DNA from: Gammaproteobacteria bacterium | Lineage (GTDB): Bacteria; Pseudomonadota; Gammaproteobacteria; JAGOUN01 | Direction: 5' to 3' | Length of the DNA: 40,014 nucleotides | Assembly (NCBI GenBank): GCA_018061255.1 | Contig: JAGOUN010000006.1 | Coordinates: 1 to 40,014 of the forward strand | Part shown: positions 7,448 through 16,726 of the stretch, piece after piece | Layout of the letters: each line of letters begins with the position of its first letter | How positions within the stretch are numbered: position 1 is the stretch's first letter | The notes under the pieces: model-generated | Database searches by the model: none | What the model was told of the DNA's origin: nothing | What the model saw: the letters and a program-made list of their open reading frames with translations, nothing else | Translations under genes and position numbers: made by a program

Positions 7448-8896
7448 TTAGCGTTTCTGTTGCCGTCTTTTTTTCTGCTCTTTAGCGCGACCAATGACAC
7501 GCTGACGACTACGTGCTTGTCCTTCAGTGAGTACATTACGCACGTCTTTGAAGGGGTTGTCAGTGGTTTTCATTTCTAAGCGAATCGGTGTTCCCTCTAG
7601 CTTTAATTCTTTGCGAAAAACACTCATTAAGTAGCGCTGATAATCTTTCGGTAGTGAGTCAGCTTGGTTACCATGTATGACAATAATGGGTGGATTATGG
7701 CCGCCACTATGGGCATATTTTAATTTAATGCGACGTCCGCCTACGTGTGGAGGCGCGTGGTCTTCCAAAGCTTTCATCAGAATTCTAGTTAAGTGGTTGG
7801 TGCTGTGTTTTCTAGTGGCGCTTTCATAGACACGATCAATCGTATCGAATAATAGCCCGACGCCAGTGCCGTGTAATGCCGAGATATAATGTATTTTAGC
7901 AAAACTCACAAACACTAATTTACGCGCTAATTCTGCCTTAACATGCAGACGAGCCTCATGATCCATATCATCCCATTTGTTAATGGCGATCATCAGCGAT
8001 CTTCCAGATTCTAGTGCGTAACCTAATAAATGCAGGTCTTGATCGGTAACATTTTCTTTGCCATCAATGACAATGATGACAACATTGGCTTCATCAATTG
8101 CTTGTAGTGATTTAATAATCGAAAATTTTTCTATAGTTTCATGGGTGCGACTTTTTCTGCGAATACCGGCAGTATCAATCAATGTGTAATGTTGACCGTG
8201 ACGTTCCATCGGCACATAAATACTATCGCGCGTTGTCCCTGGTTGATCATAAACGATCACGCGCTCTTCGCCTAACATACGATTGACCAGTGTTGATTTT
8301 CCAACGTTGGGTTTTCCAATAATCGCAATGCGAATTGACAGATCGCGCGCATGTAGTTCTTGCTGCTCTTCTGCAGAAAGTTCACTCTCTGGACTGGGAT
8401 ATGCCGCAGCCAGAGTTTCAAAGAGATGCTCGAGGAAACCATTCACGCCACGGTTGTGAGCGGCAGAGATGCCTAGCGGGTCGCCTAGTGCGAGTTGAAA
8501 AAATTCCGCTGGTGCGACTTCTGCATTAGCTTTATCAATTTTATTGGCCAGCAAAATTACCGGCTTTTGACTGATGCGAACTTTATGGGCGAGCAGTTGA
8601 TCACCAGATGTAATTCCACCTTTGGCATCAACGATAAACACTACGCAATCGGCTTCTGCGATGGCTTGTTCGGTTTGTTTGAGCGCGAGGGCTTCTATGC
8701 CAGTTTCTTGGCCTTCTACACCGCCGGTATCAATGACAATAAAAGGCAGTTGTCCGTACATGGCGCGCCCATATTGTCTGTCGCGAGTTAAGCCAGAAAA
8801 ATCTGAGACAATCGCGTCACGCGTACGTGTTAAGCGATTAAACAGGGTTGATTTGCCAACATTAGGTCGGCCAACAAGTGCAATTATGGGGATCAT
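7448..8896 (-). CDS. der: ribosome biogenesis GTPase Der (EngA)
   Basis: Der is an essential tandem GTPase for 50S subunit maturation. Two G domains are clear: GRPNVGKS at residues 9-16 with DTGG and NKID, and GKPNVGKS at 194-201 with DTAG and NKWD. The KH-like C-terminal domain follows and ends in a very basic tail. The 482-residue length is normal. Its ATG overlaps the bamB stop by one base (TAATG), as expected for the common bamB-der gene pair. Confidence 0.98.
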   Translation of the reverse strand: MIPIIALVGRPNVGKSTLFNRLTRTRDAIVSDFSGLTRDRQYGRAMYGQLPFIVIDTGGVEGQETGIEALALKQTEQAIAEADCVVFIVDAKGGITSGDQLLAHKVRISQKPVILLANKIDKANAEVAPAEFFQLALGDPLGISAAHNRGVNGFLEHLFETLAAAYPSPESELSAEEQQELHARDLSIRIAIIGKPNVGKSTLVNRMLGEERVIVYDQPGTTRDSIYVPMERHGQHYTLIDTAGIRRKSRTHETIEKFSIIKSLQAIDEANVVIIVIDGKENVTDQDLHLLGYALESGRSLMIAINKWDDMDHEARLHVKAELARKLVFVSFAKIHYISALHGTGVGLLFDTIDRVYESATRKHSTNHLTRILMKALEDHAPPHVGGRRIKLKYAHSGGHNPPIIVIHGNQADSLPKDYQRYLMSVFRKELKLEGTPIRLEMKTTDNPFKDVRNVLTEGQARSRQRVIGRAKEQKKRRQQKR

Positions 8897-10056
8897 TATT
8901 TCTTATTCTGTGTAATTTTATAGGCATATAAACGGCCGTTGTTTGTTTGCACGATCGTTAAACCGTTAATATAAAGTGGAGCGGAGAGAATGCCTGAGCT
9001 ATTCACAGAAACACGTGCGACGAAGTGACCGTCTTTTGTGTTGAGGATATGTAAATAGCCTTCTTTATCTCCAATAGCGACAAGATCATTACCGATGTAA
9101 GTCGGCGCGCTCAAATAACGATAACGTAATGCAGTTTGCTTCCACAGAATTGTTCCGGTGACGCGTTCAATGGCGATGACATTACCTTCTGTATCGCCTA
9201 AAAAGATGGCGTCATCAGAAACCGTAAAATCGTTGTAAGTAGATGCGTCTGCGGTCCACACTGTTTCTTGTGTTTGCAGGTTAAAGGCAATGATTTTTCC
9301 TTGATAAGTGGCTGCATAGACTGTGTCATTGACTATTTTAGGCGTTGCCGCAACATCCGCCATACGCTCAACATCTGTTTTCCCTTCTGGCAGGCTAATT
9401 TGTTTGCTCCAAAGAATATTCCCGCTAGTTTTTTCAAAAGCCATGAGTACGCCATTGGAGAAGCCTGTCAATAATGCCTGGCCGTTGATGACGGGATCGC
9501 TGGTGTCTCGTAAAATCAGGGAAGGCAAGGTTTGCTGATAATTCCAAATAGGCGCTCCTGTTTGGGCATTCAAAACAGTGATCTCACCGTTGATTGTTTT
9601 AGCAAAAACTTCATTTTCAGTCGCTTTGGGCGCTGCGATTACAGTGCTAGGCACTGGTTTTTCCCAGATCAAATTGCCGTTGATTTTATCGAGTTTAACG
9701 ATTTGCGCTTTGTCAGTGCCCAAATACAAGGCATCTGTAGTTACAGCAAGATTGCTGCTAAAGCTGAAATCTTCATAATCTTGTTCCCAGGCCTTTTTGC
9801 CAGTCATTGTATTAATTGCGGATACTTTGCCGTCAATTCCTGCGGCATAAATAAGATCATTCTCCGAAACAGGTGCTAATTTAAACAGTAATTCTTCATT
9901 GCCACCATTGGCGTTGGTTGACCAAACTTTTTCAGTATTGGCGGTGGAAGTAAACGTCTCCAATGGGCTGGGTTTAGGCAATTTAGAACCGCCACAGCCA
10001 ACTAATAAAGTGGCCAACAAAGTAGCGGAAATAAGTGGCTTGTAGATCATTTTCAT
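8896..10056 (-). CDS. bamB: outer membrane assembly lipoprotein BamB
   Basis: BamB is the beta-propeller lipoprotein of the BAM complex that inserts outer-membrane proteins. The lipobox LLVGC puts the acylated cysteine at residue 21. PQQ-like WD repeats follow, with recurrent motifs such as AINTMTGKKAWEQDY, LDKINGNLIWEKP, FEKTSGNILWSK and IERVTGTILWKQ, each one propeller blade. I start at ATG 10056, which gives a compact signal peptide; the upstream frame adds a polar stretch. It lies between yfgM and der, the standard order. Confidence 0.96.
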   Translation of the reverse strand: MKMIYKPLISATLLATLLVGCGGSKLPKPSPLETFTSTANTEKVWSTNANGGNEELLFKLAPVSENDLIYAAGIDGKVSAINTMTGKKAWEQDYEDFSFSSNLAVTTDALYLGTDKAQIVKLDKINGNLIWEKPVPSTVIAAPKATENEVFAKTINGEITVLNAQTGAPIWNYQQTLPSLILRDTSDPVINGQALLTGFSNGVLMAFEKTSGNILWSKQISLPEGKTDVERMADVAATPKIVNDTVYAATYQGKIIAFNLQTQETVWTADASTYNDFTVSDDAIFLGDTEGNVIAIERVTGTILWKQTALRYRYLSAPTYIGNDLVAIGDKEGYLHILNTKDGHFVARVSVNSSGILSAPLYINGLTIVQTNNGRLYAYKITQNKK

Positions 10057-10078
10057 GCGGTATTCTCTTTTTGCGTCA

Positions 10079-10717
10079 TTATGTCGTTGTTGCATTGCCT
10101 AATTTCAGCGCTAGTGTTGGCATGGTGTTTTCTGAATCAGGCAATAGTTTATCGGCGGCTTCATAGTTGATTTTAGCGTTGTTCGAATCCCCGAGTGCCA
10201 AATAAGCATCGGCTATTTTGATAAGCGCTAGCCCTTTAAAAGCAGGATTATTAGCTGTCACTTTTTCCAAAGTCTTAATCGCTGTTGTTTCTTCGTGGTT
10301 CGCGATTTGTATACTGCCTAAACGCAATTCGGCAATAGCAGTGATGTTTTTGTCGTGACTGTTAGCAATAATCCAACTTAGAGCAGTATCGGCAGAAGGG
10401 TAGTCTTGTTTATCCGCGGCGACTTTGGCTTGAATGAAAACAGCATATTGTGTATAGGGAGAGCGTGTGTATTTTTTCTTCAAAGTGGCTACGGATTTTG
10501 TCAATAAATCAGTACGCTTCGTTTGGTAGGCGTCAACGGTTTGCTGATAAAGTACCGAAGCGCTAATCGCTTGATTATGTTGATAAGTCTTCCAATAGCG
10601 CCAGCCATATAATACAACAATAGCTAGAACGATACCCGCTAAAATCGAAGGGCCATACGATTTTAGCCACCGCTTAAGGTCATCAATTTGTTCTTCTTCA
10701 GTTTTATAAACACTCAC
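10079..10717 (-). CDS. yfgM: YfgM family protein (SecYEG ancillary, TPR)
   Basis: YfgM is a single-pass inner-membrane protein with a periplasmic TPR domain that works with PpiD at the Sec translocon. The 212-residue protein has the family N-terminus (TEEEQIDDLKRWLKSYG), one membrane segment at about residues 24-41, and TPR-like helices in the remainder (IAELRLGSIQIANHEE, ALIKIADAYLALGDS). Gene order hisS-yfgM-bamB-der matches that of other gammaproteobacteria. Confidence 0.93.
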   Translation of the reverse strand: MSVYKTEEEQIDDLKRWLKSYGPSILAGIVLAIVVLYGWRYWKTYQHNQAISASVLYQQTVDAYQTKRTDLLTKSVATLKKKYTRSPYTQYAVFIQAKVAADKQDYPSADTALSWIIANSHDKNITAIAELRLGSIQIANHEETTAIKTLEKVTANNPAFKGLALIKIADAYLALGDSNNAKINYEAADKLLPDSENTMPTLALKLGNATTT

Positions 10718-10780
10718 GAAATAGCTCTCCTGGGCTTGAATGCCCCGCCAATTAGGTCCGGCATTATAAACAAAAGAAAG

Positions 10781-12055
10781 CTAATGATCACCTAGTATCG
10801 TGAGTAAATCTTCAAAGCTAAGCGATTGTTGCGGTTGTTCTTCTCGCAAGAATTTCAAGGTGATTTTTCCTTGGAGAATTTCATCTTCACCCAAGATCAA
10901 AGCGTAGCGAGCATTGCTTTTATCTGCTTTTTTGAACTGGCTTTTAAAACTGCTGCTTCCACAGTGTGTGATCAGGCGTAAATTTGGCAAACTGGCGCGT
11001 AATTTATCGGCTAAAACGAGTCCGTTTTTTTGTGCTTGTTCGCCAGCCAGAATGAGATAGGCATCTATCGATGGAATAATCGCTTGAAATGCAGCTTGTG
11101 TTTCTAATAATAAAATCAATCGCTCAATACCAAGGGCGAAACCAATAGCAGGGGTTGAATCGCCACCGAGTTGTGAGACTAAGCCATTATATCGTCCACC
11201 AGCGCATACCGTGCTTTGTGCGCCTAAGCCATCGTCAGCCACCCATTCAAATACGGTATCATTATAGTAATCTAAGCCTCTGACGATATACGGATTGATT
11301 TGATAGTGAATTCCTAATGCATCTAAATAAGACAACAATGCGAGCTGGTGTTGTTTTGAGTTTTCATCTAGGAAATCGAGTAATTTTGGTGCTTGGGCGA
11401 TTAAAGGTTTGAGCGCAGGATTTTTGCTGTCTAAAATACGCATAGGATTAGTGTCTAAGCGACGCAGGCAATCTTCATCAAGTTGCGCTTTGTACGGTGT
11501 AAAATAAGCAACTAATGCATTGCGATATTGGTTTCGTGTTTCTGCAGTGCCGATAGAATTAATTTGTAAAGTCACGGCGTGGCTGAGATTAAATGCTTGA
11601 AAAATAGCAGCAGATAAAGCAATCACTTCAGCGTCGATATCAGGAGAAGATATCCCAAAAGCTTCAATCCCTAACTGATGAAATTGGCGGTACCTACCCT
11701 TTTGCGGGCGTTCGTGACGATAAAACGGCCCCATGTACCAAAGTCGTGGCGTTTGATTGTAAAGTAATCCATGTTCCAATGCGGCGCGCACACAACAGGC
11801 GGTGCCCTCGGGTCTTAAGCTTAAGGCATCTCCATTGCGGTCTTCGAAGGAGTACATTTCTTTTTCAACAATGTCAGTCACATCACCGATAGAGCGCTTA
11901 AATAAAGCGGTTTGTTCTAAAACCGGAAAGCGAATTTCTTGATAGCCATGTCCGTGTACAATTCGATTTAATGTTGCTTCCACATACTGCCAACGACCCG
12001 ATTGTTCTGGCAATAAATCATTCATGCCTCGGATAGCTTTAATCAAACTGCTCAT
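10781..12055 (-). CDS. hisS: histidyl-tRNA synthetase
   Basis: This class II synthetase charges tRNA-His. Visible elements include IRGMNDLLPEQ at the N-terminus, the motif 2 region LRPEGTACCVRA near residue 80, RHERPQKGRYRQFHQLG, the histidine-specific GLDYYNDTVFEW motif near 260, AGGRYNGL, and motif 3 GFALGIERL. A C-terminal anticodon-binding domain completes 424 residues, the usual length. Its ATG overlaps the rodZ TGA (ATGA), indicating coupling. Confidence 0.98.
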   Translation of the reverse strand: MSSLIKAIRGMNDLLPEQSGRWQYVEATLNRIVHGHGYQEIRFPVLEQTALFKRSIGDVTDIVEKEMYSFEDRNGDALSLRPEGTACCVRAALEHGLLYNQTPRLWYMGPFYRHERPQKGRYRQFHQLGIEAFGISSPDIDAEVIALSAAIFQAFNLSHAVTLQINSIGTAETRNQYRNALVAYFTPYKAQLDEDCLRRLDTNPMRILDSKNPALKPLIAQAPKLLDFLDENSKQHQLALLSYLDALGIHYQINPYIVRGLDYYNDTVFEWVADDGLGAQSTVCAGGRYNGLVSQLGGDSTPAIGFALGIERLILLLETQAAFQAIIPSIDAYLILAGEQAQKNGLVLADKLRASLPNLRLITHCGSSSFKSQFKKADKSNARYALILGEDEILQGKITLKFLREEQPQQSLSFEDLLTILGDH

Positions 12056-12831
12056 GCTGTTTCCTGCGCATCGACTACTTCTGGCTGCGTCGGAGCTGCC
12101 GGTGTTGTCACTTTAGGCGGCGGTGCAGGTTGTTTCTTTATCGGTGTTGGCGCTGCAACCACAGGCGCAGGTGGAGCTTCAACAGGGGGTGATATTTCGG
12201 TTGGTTGAGGAGGCGCACTTTCAGGCGCTGTTACTACATCTTGCTCTGGCGTAAGAGGTGCGTTTTCTTCAGATTGGATTGCATTGTTTTCATCTTCAGG
12301 CTCTATGGGTTCATCTTGCGGCTGGGATGCAATATATTCCTCAGCTTGGCTGGAAGTGTCCATGGGCTCTATAGCAATAGCTTCATCGGATTTTATAGGA
12401 GCATCTATAGTTGCAGGTTGGCTGGCAGTATTTTCAGCTTGCTTGCCACTGTGCCAAATAGAAGCAAATACAATTAAAATTACAACAATAATCAGATAAG
12501 TGAACACTTTTTTTATGTTGAACTGTATAAGTTGTTTTTTATAGACTGGGGGTGATTTCTTTATTGTGCTTGGCGCTGGAGCGCCAGAATCTAATGTCCG
12601 CACTATTTCCTCAACTATATTGTCGGGTAGACTAAGATATTTCGCATACGAACGAATATAGCCGCGTATAAAAACCGGCGCTAAATGACGCTGTATAAAT
12701 TCGCCGGCCTCAATCTGCTCAATCATCGTTACAGTTAAATGTAGCGCATTAGCCACTTCCGCAACGCTTAATCCACGTTGTTCACGAGTTTCTTTAAAGA
12801 CTGCATAAGCTTGTTCATGTGTTACGGTCAT
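12052..12831 (-). CDS. rodZ: RodZ-like cytoskeletal membrane protein, short form
   Basis: RodZ links the MreB cytoskeleton to the envelope. The 259-residue protein has an N-terminal helix-turn-helix domain (residues 10-80, including the LSVAEVANALHLTVTMIEQIE helix pair; quoted in part), one membrane segment at 108-126, and a periplasmic region that is entirely Glu-, Pro-, Ala- and Thr-rich. The C-terminal beta domain (DUF4115) found in E. coli RodZ is not visible; the protein ends in the Pro-rich linker. The reading frame is intact, so this may be a natural short form rather than a break. It is the first gene of the rodZ-hisS-yfgM-bamB-der cluster. Confidence 0.85.
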   Translation of the reverse strand: MTVTHEQAYAVFKETREQRGLSVAEVANALHLTVTMIEQIEAGEFIQRHLAPVFIRGYIRSYAKYLSLPDNIVEEIVRTLDSGAPAPSTIKKSPPVYKKQLIQFNIKKVFTYLIIVVILIVFASIWHSGKQAENTASQPATIDAPIKSDEAIAIEPMDTSSQAEEYIASQPQDEPIEPEDENNAIQSEENAPLTPEQDVVTAPESAPPQPTEISPPVEAPPAPVVAAPTPIKKQPAPPPKVTTPAAPTQPEVVDAQETA

Positions 12832-12904
12832 TTTTTGATATTCTCTAATACTAACTATGCTGGTATCTTACCTAAAATGCTCTTATATACAAGCGATACT
12901 GATT

Positions 12905-13672
12905 ATGATGTCTTCATCAAAGCCACTGCTTATTCCTTCATGGCCCGCACCAAGTAATATTCGCGCTTATAGTACTTTGCGCTATCCTGGAGAAAGTCAC
13001 GGGGTTTATGCAGGATTTAATTTAGCTCTTCACGTTGGGGATGAGAAAAGCCAAGTATTAGCCAATCGACACGACTTAATAGATTACGCAAATCTTCCCT
13101 CAATGCCCAAATGGCTCAATCAAACTCATAGCAATATTGCGCTACTAGCCGAAACAGTTTCGTCTGAAATTGCGCCGAATGCGGATGCGAGTTACACGCA
13201 AAAGCCTCATGAGATTTGCGTGGTGATGACGGCTGATTGTTTGCCAATTTTAGTGACGAATAAAGAGGGCACAGAAGTGGCGGCTATTCATGCTGGATGG
13301 CAAGGATTAGCAGCGGGGGTGATTGAAAATACATTATCAGCGTTAAAATCAAAACCTGAATCCTTGATGGTTTGGATTGGTCCTTCGATTCACCAGCCCA
13401 ATTATGAAGTAGGCGAAGATTTTTATGCGCGATTTTCAGAAACGCATTCGCAGAAAGAATTAGAGGCTGCATTTACATTGAAAAATAAACAAAAAAAATG
13501 GTTGGCCGATGTGCCTTTGTTAGCAACACAAGGTCTAATTCGATGCGGAGTGAATCCGCAGGATATTTATTTATCGAATGAATGTACTTATGCGAATCCT
13601 GAGCGTTATTTTTCGTATCGCCGTGATGGTATTACGGGTCGGATGGCGAGTTTTGTTTTTATAAATCAGTGA
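12905..13672 (+). CDS. pgeF: peptidoglycan editing factor PgeF (YfiH, laccase-domain family)
   Basis: PgeF hydrolyses muropeptide precursors carrying wrong amino acids; older annotations call the family polyphenol oxidase. The metal-binding residues are present: H75 in QTHSN, C112 in MTADCLPIL and H129 in AIHAGWQG, with the C-terminal SYRRD and TGRMAS motifs. I start at the ATG pair at 12905/12908, giving about 255 residues as in the family; an upstream frame to 12857 has no support. The gene is divergent from rodZ. Confidence 0.92.
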   Translation: MMSSSKPLLIPSWPAPSNIRAYSTLRYPGESHGVYAGFNLALHVGDEKSQVLANRHDLIDYANLPSMPKWLNQTHSNIALLAETVSSEIAPNADASYTQKPHEICVVMTADCLPILVTNKEGTEVAAIHAGWQGLAAGVIENTLSALKSKPESLMVWIGPSIHQPNYEVGEDFYARFSETHSQKELEAAFTLKNKQKKWLADVPLLATQGLIRCGVNPQDIYLSNECTYANPERYFSYRRDGITGRMASFVFINQ

Positions 13673-13700
13673 ATTATTTGCTGTTGATAATGGGCGGCGC

Positions 13701-14813
13701 TTAGCGCTTTTCTATCGCAATCGCTGCTAATTTCGCACTGCGTTTGGTGCGATCTTTGAATTCGCCAGCGAGTTGTCCGCAAGCGGCATCAATATCATCA
13801 CCGCGTGTTTTTCGTGTCACGGTTTGCAAGCCAGCGCGCATTAAAACATCACGGAAAGCATCAATCGTTGCGCGGTCTGAGCGTTGGTAACGTGTCCCAG
13901 GAAATGGATTAAATGGAATTAAATTAATTTTGCAATTAATGTCACTGAGCAATTTAATCAATTGACGTGCATGTTCCGGTTGATCATTCACGCCTTTTAA
14001 CATCACATATTCCATGGTGATATGTCGGCGTGGCGCGTCTTTAAAATAATCTTTGCACGCCGCCATTAATTCAGCGATAGGATATTTTTTATTAAGCGGA
14101 ACGAGTTCACAGCGTAATGCATCGTTAGGTGCATGCAGTGAAATCGCGAGTGCAACATCGCTAATTTTTGCGAGTTCATAGATTTTCGGAACAACGCCGG
14201 CGGTACTCAGTGTCAGACGATATTTAGAAATGCCATAGGCAAAATCATCTTGCATCAAATTCATTGCAGAAACGACATTATCAAAATTTAATAGTGGTTC
14301 GCCCATTCCCATCATCACGACATTAGTAATCGGACGTGGTTTTTCTTCAGTCGCCATCAAATGGTGTGCGACATATACTTGGCCAATAATTTCCGCAATA
14401 TTGAGATTGCGATTATACCCTTGCGTGCCGGTCGAACAAAACGTGCAATTCAGCGAACAGCCTACTTGTGATGAAACGCATAAAGTTCCTCGATCATCTT
14501 CGGGAATATAAACTGTTTCAATGCTATTGCCACAGGATAATTTCAATAAAAACTTTCGAGTGCCATCCTTTGAAAGACGATCAAAAATTACTTCAGGCGT
14601 TTTGATTTCACATAACTCTTGCATGCGCGCGCGCAGCGTTTTGCTGATGTTAGTCATGATATCGAAATCTTTCGCGCCTAACTGATGTATCCATTGAATC
14701 ACTTGCGAGGCGCGATAAGCCGGCTCACCGATGCTAACAAAATATTCCCCAAGTCCTTTGCGATCAAAGTTGAGTAAATTGACTTTTTCTATTACCTGGG
14801 GAGCTGTTGTCAT
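13701..14813 (-). CDS. rlmN: dual-specificity rRNA/tRNA methyltransferase RlmN
   Basis: RlmN is a radical-SAM enzyme that methylates C2 of A2503 in 23S rRNA and A37 in several tRNAs. The iron-sulfur cluster cysteines are C119, C123 and C126 in GCSLNCTFC. The two mechanistic cysteines are C112 (LCVSSQ) and C345 (DAACGQLAG). [12 protein letters not shown] and LSTAGVVP are also typical. At 370 residues it is full length. Two bases separate its start from the ndk stop, so ndk-rlmN form an operon. Confidence 0.98.
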   Translation of the reverse strand: MTTAPQVIEKVNLLNFDRKGLGEYFVSIGEPAYRASQVIQWIHQLGAKDFDIMTNISKTLRARMQELCEIKTPEVIFDRLSKDGTRKFLLKLSCGNSIETVYIPEDDRGTLCVSSQVGCSLNCTFCSTGTQGYNRNLNIAEIIGQVYVAHHLMATEEKPRPITNVVMMGMGEPLLNFDNVVSAMNLMQDDFAYGISKYRLTLSTAGVVPKIYELAKISDVALAISLHAPNDALRCELVPLNKKYPIAELMAACKDYFKDAPRRHITMEYVMLKGVNDQPEHARQLIKLLSDINCKINLIPFNPFPGTRYQRSDRATIDAFRDVLMRAGLQTVTRKTRGDDIDAACGQLAGEFKDRTKRSAKLAAIAIEKR

Positions 14814-14814
14814 A

Positions 14815-15237
14815 TTAACCTACGATTTCACTTTGGCTAAAAAAGTAAGCAATTTCAACTGCTGCGGTTTCTACGGCGTCTGAACCATGAACTGCATTTT
14901 TATCGATAGATTCAGCAAAATCTGCACGAATCGTACCAGCTGCTGCTTGCGCTGGGTTAGTTGCGCCCATGATTTCGCGGTGTTTCAACACGGCGTTTTC
15001 GCCACGAAGTGCTTGAATCATAACAGGGCCTGAGCTCATGAAAGCCACTAAGTCATTGAAAAAACCACGCTCTTTATGAATGCCATAAAATTCAGATGCT
15101 TGCGCTAAGCTTAAATGCATCATTTTAGCCGCAACGATTTTCAAGCCAGCTTTTTCAAAGCGGTCATAAATTGCGCCAATGACGTTTTTAGCGACTGCAT
15201 CAGGTTTGATGATGGATAATGTTGTTTCGATAGCCAT
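14815..15237 (-). CDS. ndk: nucleoside diphosphate kinase
   Basis: Ndk transfers gamma-phosphate between nucleoside di- and triphosphates. The phospho-accepting histidine is H117 in [12 protein letters not shown]. The N-terminal [10 protein letters not shown] and the [14 protein letters not shown] segment are standard. At 140 residues it is the normal length. An AAGGAA ribosome binding site precedes the ATG, and a TATAAT hexamer lies about 40 bases upstream. Confidence 0.98.
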   Translation of the reverse strand: MAIETTLSIIKPDAVAKNVIGAIYDRFEKAGLKIVAAKMMHLSLAQASEFYGIHKERGFFNDLVAFMSSGPVMIQALRGENAVLKHREIMGATNPAQAAAGTIRADFAESIDKNAVHGSDAVETAAVEIAYFFSQSEIVG

Positions 15238-15276
15238 TTGGGATGTTCCTTGTTGGTATGGTTAAAAAGTTGGCAG

Positions 15277-15282
15277 ATTATA
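15277..15282 (-). promoter_or_regulatory. -10 element of the probable ndk promoter
   Basis: The reverse strand reads TATAAT here, preceded by GCG. The -35 region at 17-18 bases is poor (TAGGAT), so promoter strength is uncertain. Confidence 0.4.
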
Positions 15283-15372
15283 CGCGAGTTTTTTTGTGAA
15301 TCCTAGATGAATTCTGCTACATTACGTTCAAAGAGTGCCGCCAAGGCACAGAATAACGCGTATTTCTGCAGA

Positions 15373-15400
15373 TTGTAGAGATTGGCAAGGTTATTATAAG
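15373..15400 (+). promoter_or_regulatory. candidate promoter of the YHYH protein gene
   Basis: TTGTAG at 15373-15378 and TATAAG at 15395-15400 are separated by 16 bases. The site is about 110 bases upstream of the chosen ATG, so the transcript would have a long leader. Confidence 0.35.
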
Positions 15401-15508
15401 TATACTTTTTGTTGTATCACGTATGATTTTCTTGCTGTGTCGTACTTGTTACTTGAATTCGCGTTATGTATTATCGAAGAATTATGTGATAACAAAAGCG
15501 TTACTATT

Positions 15509-16387
15509 ATGAAATTCTCACATTATTTATTGATTGGTATGTCACTGAGTTATTCTGTTTTTGCGCTTAGTCATGAAGTGCCTGATGATGTAAAAGCTGA
15601 TGTTACTATTAGCATCCTGGGCGATTATCGCTATATTGACAGCAATGGAATTCCTGCAATACATGGAGAGTTTCCTAATTCAGGTAACCCCAATACTATC
15701 TCTGCACAACCTTACCGATTTCGAGCTCCAGTCGCTCCAGTTTTGGCCTCTCACGACACACCGGTTTCCAGAGGAAGTGATAGTGGCGTTGCTCTAAATG
15801 GCGTTCCTTTTGACCCGCTTTCTATTGAATACTGGAATGATGGTCAGCGAACTCATCAATCTTCTCCTTGGAATTACGAAGCAATGACGAATGCTTCTGA
15901 ATTAGGTTTGGATGCACAAAATGCTCATGTTCAACCCAATGGGGCTTATCATTATCATGGATTACCTGAGGCACTTTATAAACAACTTTCTGAAGGAAAA
16001 ACACCACCTGATCACATGATTTTGATTGGATATGCAGCCGATGGCTTTCCTATGTACGCATTGTATGGTTATAGCGAAGCCAATAACGCCAAGAGCGCAT
16101 TAAAATTATTATTACCCAGTTATTCTTTAATAACAGGCGCCAGACCAGCAGATGCGCCAGCAGGTAATTACGATGGTACATTTGTAGAAGACTATGCTTA
16201 TATCGCAAGCTCGGGTGATTTAGATGAATGTAATGGCCGCAGCGGTGTGACACCAGAATATCCTCAAGGAACTTATTATTATATGGTGACTAATGAATAT
16301 CCTTATATTCCTCACTGTTATCGTGGCACCCCTGATCCATCTTTTTCTAAAAGAAAATTTGGGCCTCCGCCTCACCATGATAATTAA
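15509..16387 (+). CDS. secreted YHYH-domain protein
   Basis: The protein contains the defining YHYH motif (NGAYHYHGLPEALY, about residue 150), followed by GYAADGFPMYALYGY and a C-terminal DLDECNGRSGVTPEYPQGTY segment ending in a YPYIPHCYRG stretch. YHYH proteins are secreted, of unknown biochemical function. The 292-residue form starts at ATG 15509, which gives a signal peptide (MKFSHYLLIGMSLSYSVFA); the frame extends upstream to 15335, but that part lacks signal-like or conserved sequence. The ribosome binding site is weak. His and acidic clusters could bind metal, which is inference. Confidence 0.85.
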   Translation: MKFSHYLLIGMSLSYSVFALSHEVPDDVKADVTISILGDYRYIDSNGIPAIHGEFPNSGNPNTISAQPYRFRAPVAPVLASHDTPVSRGSDSGVALNGVPFDPLSIEYWNDGQRTHQSSPWNYEAMTNASELGLDAQNAHVQPNGAYHYHGLPEALYKQLSEGKTPPDHMILIGYAADGFPMYALYGYSEANNAKSALKLLLPSYSLITGARPADAPAGNYDGTFVEDYAYIASSGDLDECNGRSGVTPEYPQGTYYYMVTNEYPYIPHCYRGTPDPSFSKRKFGPPPHHDN

Positions 16388-16426
16388 AATGTACGCTAAT
16401 AGCTATTATATTTGATTCTGCCACAA

Positions 16427-16726
16427 TTAATTTGATGGGGTAGAAAAATTTTTTCCTTTCTGTTTTTCTTCAGCTAATGCAATCTTCGCAGCCTCTTCGT
16501 CTTCTGTTAATCCTGGTGGCACTAAAGTAGGCGCAGCAATAGTGTCAGAAGTTGATTTTTGTGGAATCGGATTGTGGTCAGTGAAAGTAGGATTGTTGAC
16601 ACCGGGAGGTGTTTTTAAGCTAGGATTATTTTTTGCGTTAACGTAATCGCTGCTGCGATTATGCATGCAAGCGCTTAATGTTAGCGCCAAAATTGAAAGA
16701 GAAATTAATGATAAAGCTGATTTCAT
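16427..16726 (-). CDS. short lipoprotein, BamC-like N-terminal region
   Basis: This 99-residue protein has a lipoprotein signal peptide with lipobox LSAC (lipid-carrying C20). The mature part is unstructured-looking, with SDYVNAKNNPSLKTPPGV resembling the flexible N-terminus of BamC, which precedes its helix-grip domains. Gammaproteobacteria usually have bamC directly after dapA, and this gene overlaps the dapA stop by one base. It may therefore be a BamC reduced to its BamD-binding N-terminal segment. It lacks the two C-terminal domains of BamC, so the assignment rests on context and a short similarity. Confidence 0.6.
   Translation of the reverse strand: MKSALSLISLSILALTLSACMHNRSSDYVNAKNNPSLKTPPGVNNPTFTDHNPIPQKSTSDTIAAPTLVPPGLTEDEEAAKIALAEEKQKGKNFSTPSN

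Noticed and set aside
15335-15508. N-terminal extension of the YHYH protein
   Set aside because: It would hide the signal peptide inside the protein, and the stretch contains the candidate promoter; the start at 15509 is preferred.
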